64,000 bases of DNA from Clytia hemisphaerica (Eukaryota > Cnidaria > Hydrozoa > Leptothecata > Clytiidae). The notes beneath the pieces were generated by a model. That model did not search any database and had not been told where the DNA came from. It saw only the letters and a program-made list of their open reading frames with translations. Shown here one piece after another: positions 1 through 10,560 of the stretch. Where the stretch lies: the NCBI GenBank assembly GCA_902728285.1, contig CACVBU010000142.1, positions 186,001 to 250,000 of the forward strand, in the 5' to 3' direction. Each line of letters opens with the position of its first letter. Positions within the stretch are counted from its first letter, which is position 1. A program made the translations under genes and the position numbers.

Positions 1-423
1 TTTTGCCAAGAAATCAGGCTATCAAAAGTCTACATCATGGGTAAAAATTTCTTTGAAATAAGTTTCTTTTTATTTGCAAAAACGTGGTCAAGTCATGGCC
101 GCCTCCTGCCCCCAGTGGCTCTGGCCCTGGCTGGCCCTGGCCCTGGATTACTCATCATGCATAACCATGGTTTTATCTTAAACAAACACTTTCAAGGGGG
201 CAAATTAGAGTTATTTAAGATACGAGGGCCAATACATGTTTGGCCCGAGCGAAAAAATCTGGAAATTTAAGGTGTCTAGATTGCTAGAAAGCGCATCTAA
301 ATCATGAATCGTTTTATAAAATAGAGAATTTGAAAGTTGCTGATTTTTTTGTGCACCTTCACCTGGCATCCCTTGAATTTAGGATAGGTGCGCACCTTGG
401 GGTTTTCCACAAACTGTGAAAAG
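1..423. other. No gene seen
   Basis: AT-rich sequence with a short CTGGCCCTGG-type simple repeat around 118-146. No open frame with recognisable protein features, no splice-site pattern and no repeat end were found. Confidence 0.5.
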
Positions 424-600
424 TGAAAGAAAACTGCGTTCACGCAAAAAACAGGGCAGATTCACGCATTCACGCAATAGAAATATGGATTTTCGCGTTC
501 ACGCAAGTTTTTTCAATTCACGCATTCACGGAATTTTTTTTTGATTTTCACGCATTCACGCAACCAAAAAAGCCCATTCACGCATTCACGCAAACCGCTG
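424..600 (+). repeat. Dispersed repeat built of TTCACGCATTCACGCA blocks
   Basis: The stretch is made of repeated ATTCACGCATTCACGCA-like blocks separated by A/T-rich spacers and ends in CCGCTG followed by a G-run. A second copy lies in opposite orientation at 42210-42532, where it interrupts a LINE reading frame, so this is a mobile non-coding repeat rather than a local tandem array. The long open frame across it is a product of the repeat. Confidence 0.6.
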
Positions 601-726
601 GGGGGGGGGCTTAAAAATAAATGACAGTATTTTTTTCAAAGTTTCCGAGAACCTGAGAGAGGCTTTCTGAAATCTTTAAACAAAGTTAATTTGGATAAGA
701 TTATAGTTGCATATAAAACCAACATC

Positions 727-758
727 GCCCAGTACGCCCAGTACGCCCAGTACGCCCA
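727..758. repeat. 9-bp minisatellite (GCCCAGTAC)
   Basis: Three to four head-to-tail units of GCCCAGTAC, ending in GCCCATG. Nothing indicates that it is coding. Confidence 0.7.
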
Positions 759-815
759 TGATTCCACTTCTGACTGAACTTTGTTTTCTAATGATTTTAA
801 TGGCGCTGAGTCCAG

Positions 816-979
816 TCGAGGGGTAAATCACTTGAAAAAAGGTGTACGATACTTTTTGACTTTTTGAATTTTCATTTGACTTTTTGACTTTTTTTTGACT
901 TTTTTTTGACTTTTTTGACTTTTTTTTTTTGACTTTTTGTTGAGGTGTACGATAATTTTTTGAGTGATTTACCCCTCGA
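816..979. mobile_element. 164-bp MITE with TCGAGGGGTAAATCACT ends
   Basis: The left end TCGAGGGGTAAATCACT is the reverse complement of the right end AGTGATTTACCCCTCGA. The hexamer GTCCAG lies directly outside both ends (810-815 and 980-985), as expected of a target-site duplication. GGTGTACGATA also recurs inverted just inside the ends. The centre is a GACTTTTT-type simple repeat. No coding capacity. Confidence 0.75.
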
Positions 980-985
980 GTCCAG

Positions 986-1959
986 TGAAGTAGACTAGAG
1001 ATTTCACCATCTTGGAATTTTTCACTTTCGTTTTCAAAATATAAATGGAAACAACAAAACAATTAATTTTATTCGAACGTTTCCCAGACTATGACCGGAC
1101 ATTTCCCCGAACGGATGGTTTCCCGACGGGGTCTATTATATGAAAACAACAAAACAATGAATTTTATTCTTAAACCCCGTAAAATTTTTGAAACTAAAAT
1201 AAAAATATATTTCCAGTCTATTAAAAAGCTTATTAGTGGATTGCTGACGCACTTGGTTCAATAAATAGCGAGTTTATGTATAGCTCTTTTTCTGAGACGG
1301 AATAAGCGGTTGGCTCTTTATTTGTCTAGATCTTGACTGACGAGGACGACGGTAAATCAGCAATTTTGCTGGGCAAAAATTGCGGGTTGCTTCAAGAAAT
1401 CGTTTCCGTTACTCTTGTCCGAATAAGCAGGGGGTAGGAAAATTTTCTAAATTCTAAAAGACGGCGGTGATGGAATAGAGGGAAAGGGGTAATTTGAAGA
1501 CAGAATTTTTGTACACTGATATCAATTTCAACAACAAAAAAGAAACTTTAACAAATGAACATGTAAAATAAGAACCAATACTAACGAAAAGGAAAACTTT
1601 AACAAGTTTAAGGTCTATCTAGACTGTAATAAAATATTGAATTATTCGAATTTAATTAGCGGGGGGGGTCTTAATAAGAGCGGGGGGATGGATTTTTTTC
1701 TCTTAACAATTAGCGGGGGGGGGTGTCTATTCGGGAGACAAGAGTACTCCGCTCTCTTCAAAATTGCAAATACATAAACTTTCTAATGAATGAAAAGCGG
1801 TTGTTTTTTACAATAGTTTCCACTCTAAACCCCCTTGAAGACTCCTTAAATTGTTTTACAGTACACTATTGAAAATATTTTATCATATAAACTTGATATC
1901 GATATGTACGTAATCGTCCATGTTTTTTGTGAGAACCACGAAAATTTAGTAAAAAACTA
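986..1959. other. Intergenic, transposon debris
   Basis: Mostly featureless AT-rich DNA. At 1655-1735 there are three GCGGGGGG-type G-runs beside TTAATAAGAG and GTGTCTATTCGGGAGA, which look like remnants of a MITE related to the 'GGGCGTTTATTCGAA' element at 46.2-46.65 kb. No gene seen. Confidence 0.4.
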
Positions 1960-2150
1960 TACATAAGCCTGTTGAAGGAGCTTCTTAGCTTTTTGGTTTT
2001 TAAGCCTGAAAAATTTCATACAGGTGTTCTTATTTTTGGCATACTACGGCTATTTTGATTTAATTTTCTAAGAAATTATTGATAAAACGTTATTAGGATG
2101 TTCTTAAAAACCTTCGGCCTCGCAGCCTTATGCTCTTATATAAAAACGTG
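1960..2150 (+). mobile_element. MITE family A copy (TTCTTAT/CGTGTA end)
   Basis: The right end ...TTATATAAAAACGTG followed by TA matches the right ends of copies at 10145, 22425 and 57798. The interior has the family landmarks: 'TTTTTAAGCCTGAAAAA', 'GTGTTCTTATTTTT', 'GCCTTATGCTCTTATAT'. The left end is degraded. TA flanks suggest a Tc1/mariner-type target. Confidence 0.6.
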
Positions 2151-2303
2151 TAGAATATTTAAAAATTCTATAAAAATTCAAGGATTTCAAGGATGAAATG
2201 AGCCTGCGTGGTTAATGCTAAACTTCCAAGGTTCTAAAGTTCTTCCACCAGTATTTAACCCTCAAAATTCAATGTCCTCGAAGCAAATAAATTCTTGCAT
2301 ATT

Positions 2304-2309
2304 TTTATT
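2304..2309 (-). terminator. Poly(A) signal AATAAA of the cystine-knot gene
   Basis: AATAAA on the minus strand about 40 bases beyond the stop codon of the 129-aa secreted protein gene, the normal place for a 3'-end processing signal. Confidence 0.55.
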
Positions 2310-2348
2310 AGTTGTTGTGTCAATGGTAATTAGTTTTTCATCAATCAA

Positions 2349-2738
2349 TCAGCCATAAAACTTGTTTCGGTCGTAAACTGTACATTTGCATGTAAGAACT
2401 TTCAGATATTCAAACACAACTGAACCATTACAAATCGTTTTCACCGGTACCGAAGTGTCTGGTACACAACGGTGTAGTGTATCAACCATCATCTTCTTTT
2501 CAACATCAAAAGAATCTTGGTAACAATAATTCGGACATATCCAATACTTAACAATTGTTGATCCCGGACACCCTCCGCCAAATATAAAAGGGTGGTAATC
2601 TTCAATAACGCCCTTGCATGTGTCATAGTTATATTCTCGGGTGTTTTGGACATTCTTTTGAGCACGTGGTGCACCTCCTACCTTCATTGTGAAGATTATA
2701 AAGAGAGTGATTCTGATTGGCTGATGAAGCATTTTCAT
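2349..2738 (-). CDS. Secreted cystine-knot protein, 129 aa
   Basis: Small secreted protein with a hydrophobic N-terminal leader (about residues 8-22, LFIIFTMKVGGA) and eight cysteines at 41, 57, 68, 72, 91, 103, 117 and 119. The C68-x3-C72 pair and the terminal C117-x-C119 pair resemble the CxGxC and CxC landmarks of cystine-knot hormones and DAN/bursicon/glycoprotein-hormone-like proteins; the central glycine is replaced (CPNYC). One NGS glycosylation site lies near 104. On the minus strand the ATG is preceded by TTTCTTTTATTTTTCAG (an intron acceptor) a few bases upstream, so a non-coding first exon is likely and this exon holds the whole coding sequence. Extracellular ligand role is inferred from fold only; the receptor and true family are unknown. 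Confidence 0.6.
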   Translation of the reverse strand: MKMLHQPIRITLFIIFTMKVGGAPRAQKNVQNTREYNYDTCKGVIEDYHPFIFGGGCPGSTIVKYWICPNYCYQDSFDVEKKMMVDTLHRCVPDTSVPVKTICNGSVVFEYLKVLTCKCTVYDRNKFYG

Positions 2739-2759
2739 TGCTGAAAAATAAAAGAAATA

Positions 2760-3282
2760 GAAATGTTAAAGTATTTGTGTATTAGTACTTATTTTGTTAA
2801 AGTTTTATTCATCAATAGAGTGCTTAACCAACCGAAATCAGAAGCGTGATAGTTGAAGCAATGAAAATTATTTTATCAATACTGACAGTTTCAAACAACC
2901 CTCAGGTGAAAATACTGAGTTTTAAACTGAAGATTGTTTTTGTATTAGTACTTAAATGTCCTAAGACTACTTATCATAGTCATCATTCTTCGATCTAGGT
3001 CTGAGAGGACCTTTATTCATACGGCCGTCGGTGTCAAATGTGTATAGAGGTATTTTAGATTTTACCAAAAATGAAACTATCATTATGGAAGCAAACGTTC
3101 GAATTTGTCTACAGAAATCGAATGTTTCATTCCCATTTTAACGGAAGTTACGACGCAACTCAGTTGTCTATAAAGGAGTTTGGATTCGATTTTACGCAAA
3201 CTGAATGTTGTTAGATATCTGAACTGTAGTATAATGTCTCCAACTCATAAATTTGACATCATTGGGAAGCAATCGAAGCCGG
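2760..3282. other. Probable upstream intron/5' region of the cystine-knot gene
   Basis: Lies upstream (minus strand) of the splice acceptor at about 2742. It should contain the intron and the non-coding first exon and promoter, none of which could be fixed. No repeat recognised. Confidence 0.3.
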
Positions 3283-3640
3283 CCCCCGGGGGGGGGGGTA
3301 CTTAGGCAAAATAGGTGCCGGGTATGTGCGAACCATAAGGGTACCTTTTCTCATTCCTCAAAAGTCTCTCAAAGGGGTACAAATTCAAAAGTTAGTCTCT
3401 GAAAGGGTCCCAAAATCACGAAAATCAAAAATTTCTCTCTCAAAGGGTCACGTATTCCAAAAATTTTGACCAAAATTTGGTAACAATCAAACCAAAGTTT
3501 GGAAAAAATGGACCACAATTTTGGAAAAAGTCTCTCAAAGGGTCCCAAAATCACCAAACTTTTGTCTCTCAAAGGGTCGATTTTCGATTTTCGGCTCGGA
3601 CATAACCGTCACCTCGCAAACCCAGTACCCCCCCTCCGGG
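3283..3640. mobile_element. G-run-ended MITE, full copy
   Basis: Begins CCCCCGGGGGGGGGG and ends CCCCCCTCCGGG, with GCCGG directly outside both ends (3278-3282 and 3641-3645). The left half carries GTATGTGCG and AAGGGTACCTTTTC; the right half carries repeated 'TCTCAAAGGGTC' units. A related full copy interrupts the DIRS-like element at 55313-55658 and fragments lie at 41701-41773 and 50272-50431. Non-coding. Confidence 0.65.
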
Positions 3641-3645
3641 GCCGG

Positions 3646-6044
3646 TCCTCTTGATAGAAGCCACGCTCCCACTTTTTTGCAAATTAAAATCTTTTTAGTT
3701 GCGCGCCTCCTTAGACTCTATATCCATTGCCCCCCCCCATTTTCAATTTAATGGCGTGGGCCCTGAGCTAATATTTATGTAAATCTCAAAAATAGATCTT
3801 TCGAATTCAGAGCCTCTTTAAAATGGATGAAGTTTCAAAATCCTATCTTCTGTCGAACACATGTGGTTGAATCCAACCGAAAGATGCTACGGATCATAAG
3901 GTTTTGTCCCCTGCTATGACATACAAAACATCTTTAACTCTTTAAGTGCCAATGTCGTATATATCAGAGGGCAAAGCCCTCCTGTAATGCCCAGTTTGAG
4001 TTAGAAATCGTCATTTTTGGTCTAACTCGTAGGAATTGGATTGGGCTTCATGGTCAAGCAAAAAAAAAACAATCAAAAGTGAGTCTTTCCAGCGAGATAT
4101 TAAGCCAAAAAGTAAAAAAAAATGCAAAAATTTGACAAAAATCCACTTTTTCCAGATTTTGACCGTTATTTGACCATTTTTGGTCAACGAGTGATCCAAG
4201 AACCTCCAAATTTGTCCCTGCTTTACTTGATTCTGTCCTCCCGCGAATTAATTTGAAATTTTACCACTGGGCACTCCCTCCCCTTTTAGCCGCCACCTAT
4301 CCCGCCCTTCCTAAATCAGGCGGCGCCGAAGGCGCCTAAAAAAAGAGGAGACTCTAAGCTATCCAACGAGCTATGAACAAGCTTTTAACTCCTTCTAGAT
4401 CCGGAGACATAAGCCTTTAAAGTTTGAACTAGCGATTTTCTTTCGAAAATTTAGAAAAAATGACCGTGGAACTTAAAGGGTTAAAATCGATGAATGTTGT
4501 TTTTGCCATTCCTCATACAAGATAGGAACAAAAATTCAGCTAATTTTTGCTTTTTGGCTGAAAATTTAAAATTTTCTCCCGACACGGTAAAGCTCTGAAG
4601 GTCGGGAAATTTTTAGCGTTGACGGCCATGCACTCCACCATCGGACTATCAGATAACTAAGTAAATGAAATAACTTATGTAACATAATATTTGTGTTGTA
4701 TCATTGTAGATTGAAGGCGCTGTGGTTGTCTGCCGTTTGAAGCGATTAAAAAGCAATATTTAAAAATGCACTTCCATAAATATACATCTAATTATTCGAT
4801 AATTATTTCATCATTTCTTTAAACAAAAGAATCTAATTAAGCTTTCGTTAGGTATGAAACATGAAACTCAAGCTAGTCTATCGGGAGTCTTACATGCTAG
4901 ACGACTAAATTTAAATGATGGTAGGGTAAAGCAGTAGCACAAACTGAATACACTCTTTTTTATAATCATAACGTTTGCAAGCATACTTAGGCTCAAACTC
5001 TGTAAAAAATAAGCATAATGCTAAGCATACCTCCAAGCTGAAATGCAAAAAAAACTTGTGCAGCTTTTCTAAAACGCTGACCTTTTTAGGGTTTCTTTTA
5101 AAGCTGTTTGAGTTTTCTTAGACCAGCGATATTCGCCTGCGGCGCCAAATTACAAAGAAATTGTATTTTTTTTGAGCCGAATCAATGTTCCGACTTATAA
5201 ATTTTGTCCAAGTCCAAGCATATAAATAGCATACTGAGCAATACCCGATTTTCCCGTATATTTATAATAAAAGAGTGTATAAGCTAAATATTACATCGAA
5301 TTATAAATGAATCCAGTCTAGAACTTATGCGTTTTATCCTTTGACGACTTGAAAAATATTTCAGGCTGGCTCATGCTTATGTTATGCTTAGGAAATCTGC
5401 AAATCTGAGCCTTCATATTCTTCATTTTTTTCTTTTGAAAAGGTGGGTTCTGGCCTTCATCAACAGTTCTTTATTATTTTCTTTATGCTTATAAGTGTTA
5501 TGCTTATAATAAAAAAAAACATGCACTCGGTTCTCAGTAGATATATTTAAATATTTCTGTTCGATCAGTGAGCATCGATGGGTCTGTTTTTCTCTAGATA
5601 TATTAGATATATTTTCTAAATTCTTGCATTTACCGCAATACTTACAATCCAGCATTAGTATGGAATCCGCATGAACCGTTCAGCTAATTAGGGAATAAAT
5701 GGCTTCAAATCGTATAATAGGGGATTCTACTCGAGCTTTCGAATAAACTTTTTTTGGTATGAAATAAATATAATGATCAATTACTTTTTTTGGCAAGCAT
5801 TTACGCTAATACCTTGATTGCTCACAATTATAGCGGTCATTAGTGCGACCGGAAAATATTTACAGTGCAAATTAACTTCTTAATGACTTGCTAATCTTAA
5901 ATTGTGATAGTTATCACCCTCTTTAAAAATTTACAAATAAACAATATTTTCGCTTGCTCATTAAGACAGTCGTTTCAATATCAATCTTATTTCAAATTTT
6001 AGGAGGTTTATTCATTGAATAACTGGTACGCCCATGAACGCCCT
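3646..6044. other. Intergenic with MITE remnants
   Basis: No convincing gene. At 5484-5523 two ATGCTTATAA blocks followed by A-rich CATG form an end of MITE family B (same arrangement at 23129-23164; the opposite end type is at 40457). GGCGGCGCC-type palindromes at 4319 and about 5140 resemble the interior of the hAT-type MITE at 60.8 kb. Confidence 0.4.
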
Positions 6045-6251
6045 AAGGAGCGATAGTCAAGTGGTCAAAGGCGTCAGCGTCTTAAACCAGGGGTTCGTGG
6101 TTCGAATCCCCGCTCCTTTCAATATTCCGTTCAGTTCATAGGTAGCCGAGCCGGCTGGCCGTGGACCTCGTGAAAACAATCGAAAGACTCTCTAAAAGTC
6201 CTAGATTACTAGGCTATCCACGTAAAATATCGACTCTATCTATCTATCTAG
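6045..6251 (+). mobile_element. tRNA-Leu-derived SINE, copy 1
   Basis: The head is tRNA-like: an A-box TAGTCAAGTGG at 6054-6064, an anticodon-loop-like CTTAAAC (anticodon TAA, Leu) and a perfect B-box GGTTCGAATCC at 6099-6109, followed by CGCTCC. The body carries GTGAAAACAATCGAAAGACT and the 3' end is a (TCTA)n tail at 6232-6251. A second copy on the minus strand at 25257-25425 shares both head and body, which shows that this is a SINE family and not a single tRNA gene. Transcription by RNA polymerase III from the internal boxes is expected; mobilisation would need a LINE partner. The tRNA stems are mismatched, so a functional tRNA is unlikely. Confidence 0.8.
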
Positions 6252-8503
6252 CCTGAAATTGACGAAAAATAAAGGAGGAGGCCTCTGCTAAGATTTCCTG
6301 TTTTTTTACGAAAGAATAAAGTGTTCTAAAGAATTTCTTTCAGTTTTGTACCAGCATTTACTAACTTGAAAATACCTTTCCAACGAACACAACATTGATA
6401 TGTACTTCAACTTCCGTTAGAAGTTAGACCTTTTTTTTAAGCTTGATTTGCAGTTTATGTTAATGTTAAATTTAACGGTTTCGAAATTTCAAAAAGATAG
6501 CTTTTGTTGCTGGCACACTCCTTATGTTACAGAAAGGGTTCTCTAAATTCGTGTTTGTGCGGTGCAGGGGGGAGGGAGGTTATTATTTTGTTTAAAAATG
6601 CTATATAGACCTTTTCATAAATTACGTTAAGAGCTTCACTTGCCTCCTTTTGAATTTATTGCCATGGTGATTAACTCCCAGCGGATTTTATTAAAACTAC
6701 TTTCTATTCATAAAAAAATAATTTAATGTCTCAAGGGACATGATCACCATGGTAATTGTTTGAATACGAGGCAAGTGATATTCGTGACGTAAATCATGAA
6801 AAGGTTTATAAGGAAAGTGTAAGACATGCGTTAAATGATAAATTTGACCTTGATTTGTTTTTAGCCTCAGATATCAAGAATCAATCGATCAGTCTGAGAA
6901 AGTGAGTAAACGAGGAAATTTAACGTACTGACTCCAATTAACTTCTGTAAAAGTATACCAAGAAATCTTTCTCTTTAATTTTGTGGTTTTTCGAAATGAT
7001 AATCTGAGGTAATCGATCTTTTCCTATTTTTCCCATACTTCTGAAAGTTTTGTCTGATGATAACAATCTTCGTGTAAACTAAGACTTATTGGCCAGACCT
7101 CTGAGGAGGGGGGAGTGGGCTCAAGGTAAGTGACCTAGTGAAGATCTTGGTGGTAGTAAGCTCTAGTTTAGACGGCCGACTTTCTGCCCTGCCTATTTTA
7201 ATTGTTTGAGTAGGCGAGAAGTGGGAGCCGCAAAATTGGTAGTTAAAATCTTTGCTTTGAAATGATTGAAAGAAGACATCGCATTGGCGTCAAAAGAGGG
7301 CAATGCATTGACTTTAGACAGCCAACACTATCAGTCTACTTCAATTCGCAATTAGAATAGGCAGGGCGAAAAGTGGGCCGTTTAAACTAGAGCTACCCCC
7401 CTTGCTGCACAATTTTTTTAAATCCCCCCTCCGGCCCAGGCTTGACAAACAACGTTCTTTCAATGTTAATTTAACGTTTTATGTACGTCACGCCAAGTCA
7501 AAGCCATTAATGAACATTGTTTGACGATTTTGCCGTCTTAGGGGCTTAATAGGCAGTAGCCTGGGAATCCCTGCAATGATTTCTTCTTTGATAAACTGAT
7601 GGCGAAATGTATAGCATGGTACGGGCTGAGAGTTTGAATTTCTCAGATCCTAATAACGGTTGAAAACATAGCCAATCAAATTTTGTTATTCTTTTACTGG
7701 TCACACTTTCTTAGAGAAAGCGCAACTTTCGAAATTTGGTTTTTATTTTAGTAAGTGAGGAAAGCGCTAAATTCAAATTTCCCACTGTAAAAAATGTGAG
7801 TCGAATATTGGACTCACAGCTCGAACCCGTCTTGTGTACATCAAATTATAAAAAAACACACGACGGGTCTCCTGTCTAAATAGGCAGCTTCAGGTTTACC
7901 TGACACCCACGCAGAAATTTTCATCTGACACGCTGGGCTCTGAAGGTCGGGAAAATCTTCAATATGTTGAATGTTTGGGTTATAGAATCTCGCCAGATTG
8001 CGTCCCTCCCTCGTTTTTTCGGGATTGGCGAAAGAAATAAGAATGAAAAAGAAAAAAGCATATTTTTCATTTTTCTTGTTTTTTTCTTGCTTTCTGATAA
8101 ACAATAATATCGATAGATAGCCAATCTTTCCTATCGCACACTTTACAACGAAAAACGACCGGGATTATGGTTAATTACCTATATAGGTAAATAAAAACGT
8201 AACTTCAATTTTTTAGGTGATCAGTTCTAAGGATCTAGTATATTGTCCAAACACAATCACAATCCGGTATGCCAGGAAAAAATTAAATGGTGGAGTGTCC
8301 CAGAAATGTGCCAGAAAGCTTAGCCATCCTACAGTAGCACAGAGCGATGAAGGATGACCGATTATTTCCACAGTTGCGAAATTCAACGAAAATTTGAAGA
8401 TCAGGTTTCACTGTAGAAATTAGATATAAATCACATGCGTGTGAAAATGTAATTCACAATCCATCTTTTCTCACTTGTTAAATAGAATAGAAGTGAGTTA
8501 CTT
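6252..8503. other. Intergenic, no gene seen
   Basis: AT-rich DNA without a convincing exon. A short inverted pair (GAGCTCTAGTTTAGACGG-like at about 7158 and GTTTAAACTAGAGC at about 7382) brackets about 240 bases containing 'CTGCCCTGCCTATT' and 'GCAGGGCGAAAAGTGGGCCG' in opposite orientations: a probable decayed MITE. Confidence 0.35.
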
Positions 8504-9630
8504 TTTGGACCTACCCCGGTGGGGTGGAGGTGCTATAAATTAACCTTTGTCCGTTCGTCTGTTCGTTCGTTCGTTATTAGCTTTCCTCGTGATTGGCTCA
8601 TTAGTTTTTTTTTTTTTTTTTCGCACAAAGATGTGTAACTATAAACTCTCGAATGTGACGGAGCCCGATTTTCGAAAAAAAAAATTTTTGGGCAAATTTG
8701 GGCCAAAAAAACGGCTAAAAAACGGGTTTTTTGGACTTTGTGAAAAATTGGATCATTAACTTTTTCTGATTTTTTGCATGAAAGTAGGGTACCATCATAG
8801 GTAAAAGATGGCTCAAGCAGATTTTTTCAAAAAAATTTTGTTGGCTCAAAAAACGCATGTTTATCTATAAGAATCACTATTAATAAGCATACATCAATGT
8901 TCTTAGTTAAATTACTCAATTTTTTTATGAGATAGATGTTGTTTTTTTTGCTCATGAGGTCTTACTTTTGAAGAATCTATGTCTTTAGACATGAAATTTT
9001 GGTTTCTTGGCGTGTTTTTATAGAAAAACTGGCCAAATTGATATTTATTTATAAGCACATTATCAATTACTTAGGTATTAGCATTTCTCGAGATTGGCTC
9101 TTTGATTCTTTATGATTTTTTGCACAAAGATGCATAACTATAAACCCTCGAATGTGACGGAGCCCGACTTTCGAAAAAAAAAAATTTGGGGCAAATTTGG
9201 GCCAAAAAACGGCTAAAAAACAGGGTTTTTGGACTTTGTGAAAAATTGGATCATTAATTGATTTTTTGCATGAAATTAGGGTACCATCATAGGTAAAATA
9301 TGGCTCAAGCAGATTTTTCAAAAAAATTTCGTTGGCTCAAAAAACGCATGTTTATCTATAAGAATCACTATTAATAAGCATACATCAATGTTCTTAGCCA
9401 AATTACTCAATATTTTGATGAGATAGATGTTTTTTGCTCACAAAGTCTTGAATATGAAAGAATGTTTCAAGAGCATAAAATTTTGGTTTCTAAAAGTTTT
9501 TTTTATAAGAAACAAATGACTAATTTTAATAGATCGTCACTATTTGTGTTCTGAATGATTGTTTTTAATGGTCACGCTCACGTAAATATCAATTATATAA
9601 TGTGTTAAATGCATAACTAGGTAGGTCCAT
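8504..9630. mobile_element. GGACCTACC-ended element, copy 1 (duplicated interior)
   Basis: Starts TTTTTGGACCTACC and ends GGTAGGTCCATAAAAG; the ends are inverted repeats of each other, and the outer bases (AAGTGA...TACTTT) extend the match. The interior contains the same roughly 500-base unit twice (from about 8575 and about 9078), each with 'GATTGGCTC', 'CACAAAGATG', 'ATGTGACGGAGCCCGA' and 'GGGTACCATCATAGG'. A one-unit copy is at 19163-19802 and a diverged two-unit copy starts at 13683. The unit number varies between copies. No protein is encoded; open frames here are chance. Confidence 0.65.
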
Positions 9631-9654
9631 AAAAGTATCACTTTCGATCGATAC

Positions 9655-9806
9655 GGATGTGGAGCAAGATTGGTCAGAAAGAGGAAAACAAAAACATTTT
9701 TTGCTTATATAAGCATAATGTAATAATAGGAAGACAATGTCCTGACATGAAATATGTGTCTGATATGAAACGGGAACACTTATGTGAAAACAAAGCCTTT
9801 AAACAT
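9655..9806 (+). repeat. About 150-bp dispersed repeat, copy 1
   Basis: From GGAGCAAGATTGG to AAGCCTTTAAAC this matches 26172-26328, sharing 'GACATGAAATATGTGTCTGATATGAAACGG'-type text with scattered substitutions. The second copy lies just before the first coding exon of the ankyrin gene. Function unknown. Confidence 0.6.
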
Positions 9807-9808
9807 TA

Positions 9809-10145
9809 CACGGTTTTTTTATTAGAACCCAGTTAATAAGAACATCGAGGCTGAAATTCGTCGAAAAATTAAGAACACCTTGAGAACATGCGCAGTCTCA
9901 GTTTGGAAAAATATTACAAGAAGCTACATTTTTTTCCTCGTTTCAAGCAGTTTTAACCGAACGTTTTTAAAATCGAGAGTCAAATTATGTCCAAATTTTA
10001 CCAATTTTAAGTGCATGGTGTTGTCGATTTAGAGTAGTTCGAAAAATTAAGAACTCATTTAAGAACATTTTAGGCTGAAAATTGCTAAATAAATTAGCAC
10101 ATCCAGGCTTAGCAAAATTTTTGGTGTTCTAATAAAAAAAACGTG
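9809..10145 (-). mobile_element. MITE family A copy with both ends intact
   Basis: Left end CACGGTTTTTTTATTAGAAC, right end GTTCTAATAAAAAAAACGTG: near-perfect terminal inverted repeats with TA on each outer side (9807-9808 and 10146-10147). This copy defines the ends and the TA target of the family that also occupies three ankyrin introns. Non-coding. Confidence 0.75.
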
Positions 10146-10147
10146 TA

Positions 10148-10554
10148 ATATTTGATTCTATAATAATATTATAAAGGATATTTTCGGATTTGAAATGGAA
10201 TAGAAAATGGAGAACAAAAGATATAAAATGCAAATAAATTCTTTAAACTGACCAAATTAAGAAAGAAGGAAATAGGTTACATTAGATTAAACTTATAGTA
10301 AAACGCACTTCTCACATATAACTCACTACACATTCATGTCTCTCAGTGTTAAACAGACTTCTATATTACGTACAGAATTTACAATCGATAAACAGACTCT
10401 CATTTCCCTACAGGGTGTCCCATAATAACAGATTTTGATGAGCAGTAGATTTTATTGTTGGGACATCCTGCAGAGATAATTTTTGCTGAAAAATTCAAGA
10501 ATGTTATAAATCATGATAAATGCCAAATCCTTCAGAATTGTAACAGTCAAAATG
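10148..10554. other. 3' flank of the 392-aa gene
   Basis: AT-rich; contains a short inverted pair around ACAGGGTGTCCCATAATAACAG (10411) and GTTGGGACATCCTGCAG (10457). Otherwise nothing seen. Confidence 0.35.
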
Positions 10555-10560
10555 TTTATT
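10555..10560 (-). terminator. Poly(A) signal overlapping the stop codon
   Basis: On the minus strand the stop codon reads into the signal as TGAATAAA; the final A of TGA is the first A of AATAAA. The 3' UTR would be about 15-25 bases long. Confidence 0.6.

Noticed and set aside
423-614. 63-aa ORF with FAFTQ/HAFTQ repeats
   Set aside because: It is the translation of the TTCACGCATTCACGCA repeat; the other copy (42210-42532) interrupts a LINE.
676-1062. 128-aa minus-strand ORF with lysine-rich repeats
   Set aside because: Its core is the GACTTTTT simple repeat inside the 816-979 MITE; a by-product of low complexity.
4600-4660. tRNA-like sequence near GGCCATGCACTCCACCATC
   Set aside because: No B-box and no cloverleaf pairing could be drawn.
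6045-6118. A functional tRNA-Leu gene
   Set aside because: The acceptor, anticodon and T stems contain mismatches and the unit continues into a body shared with 25257-25425, so it is a SINE head.
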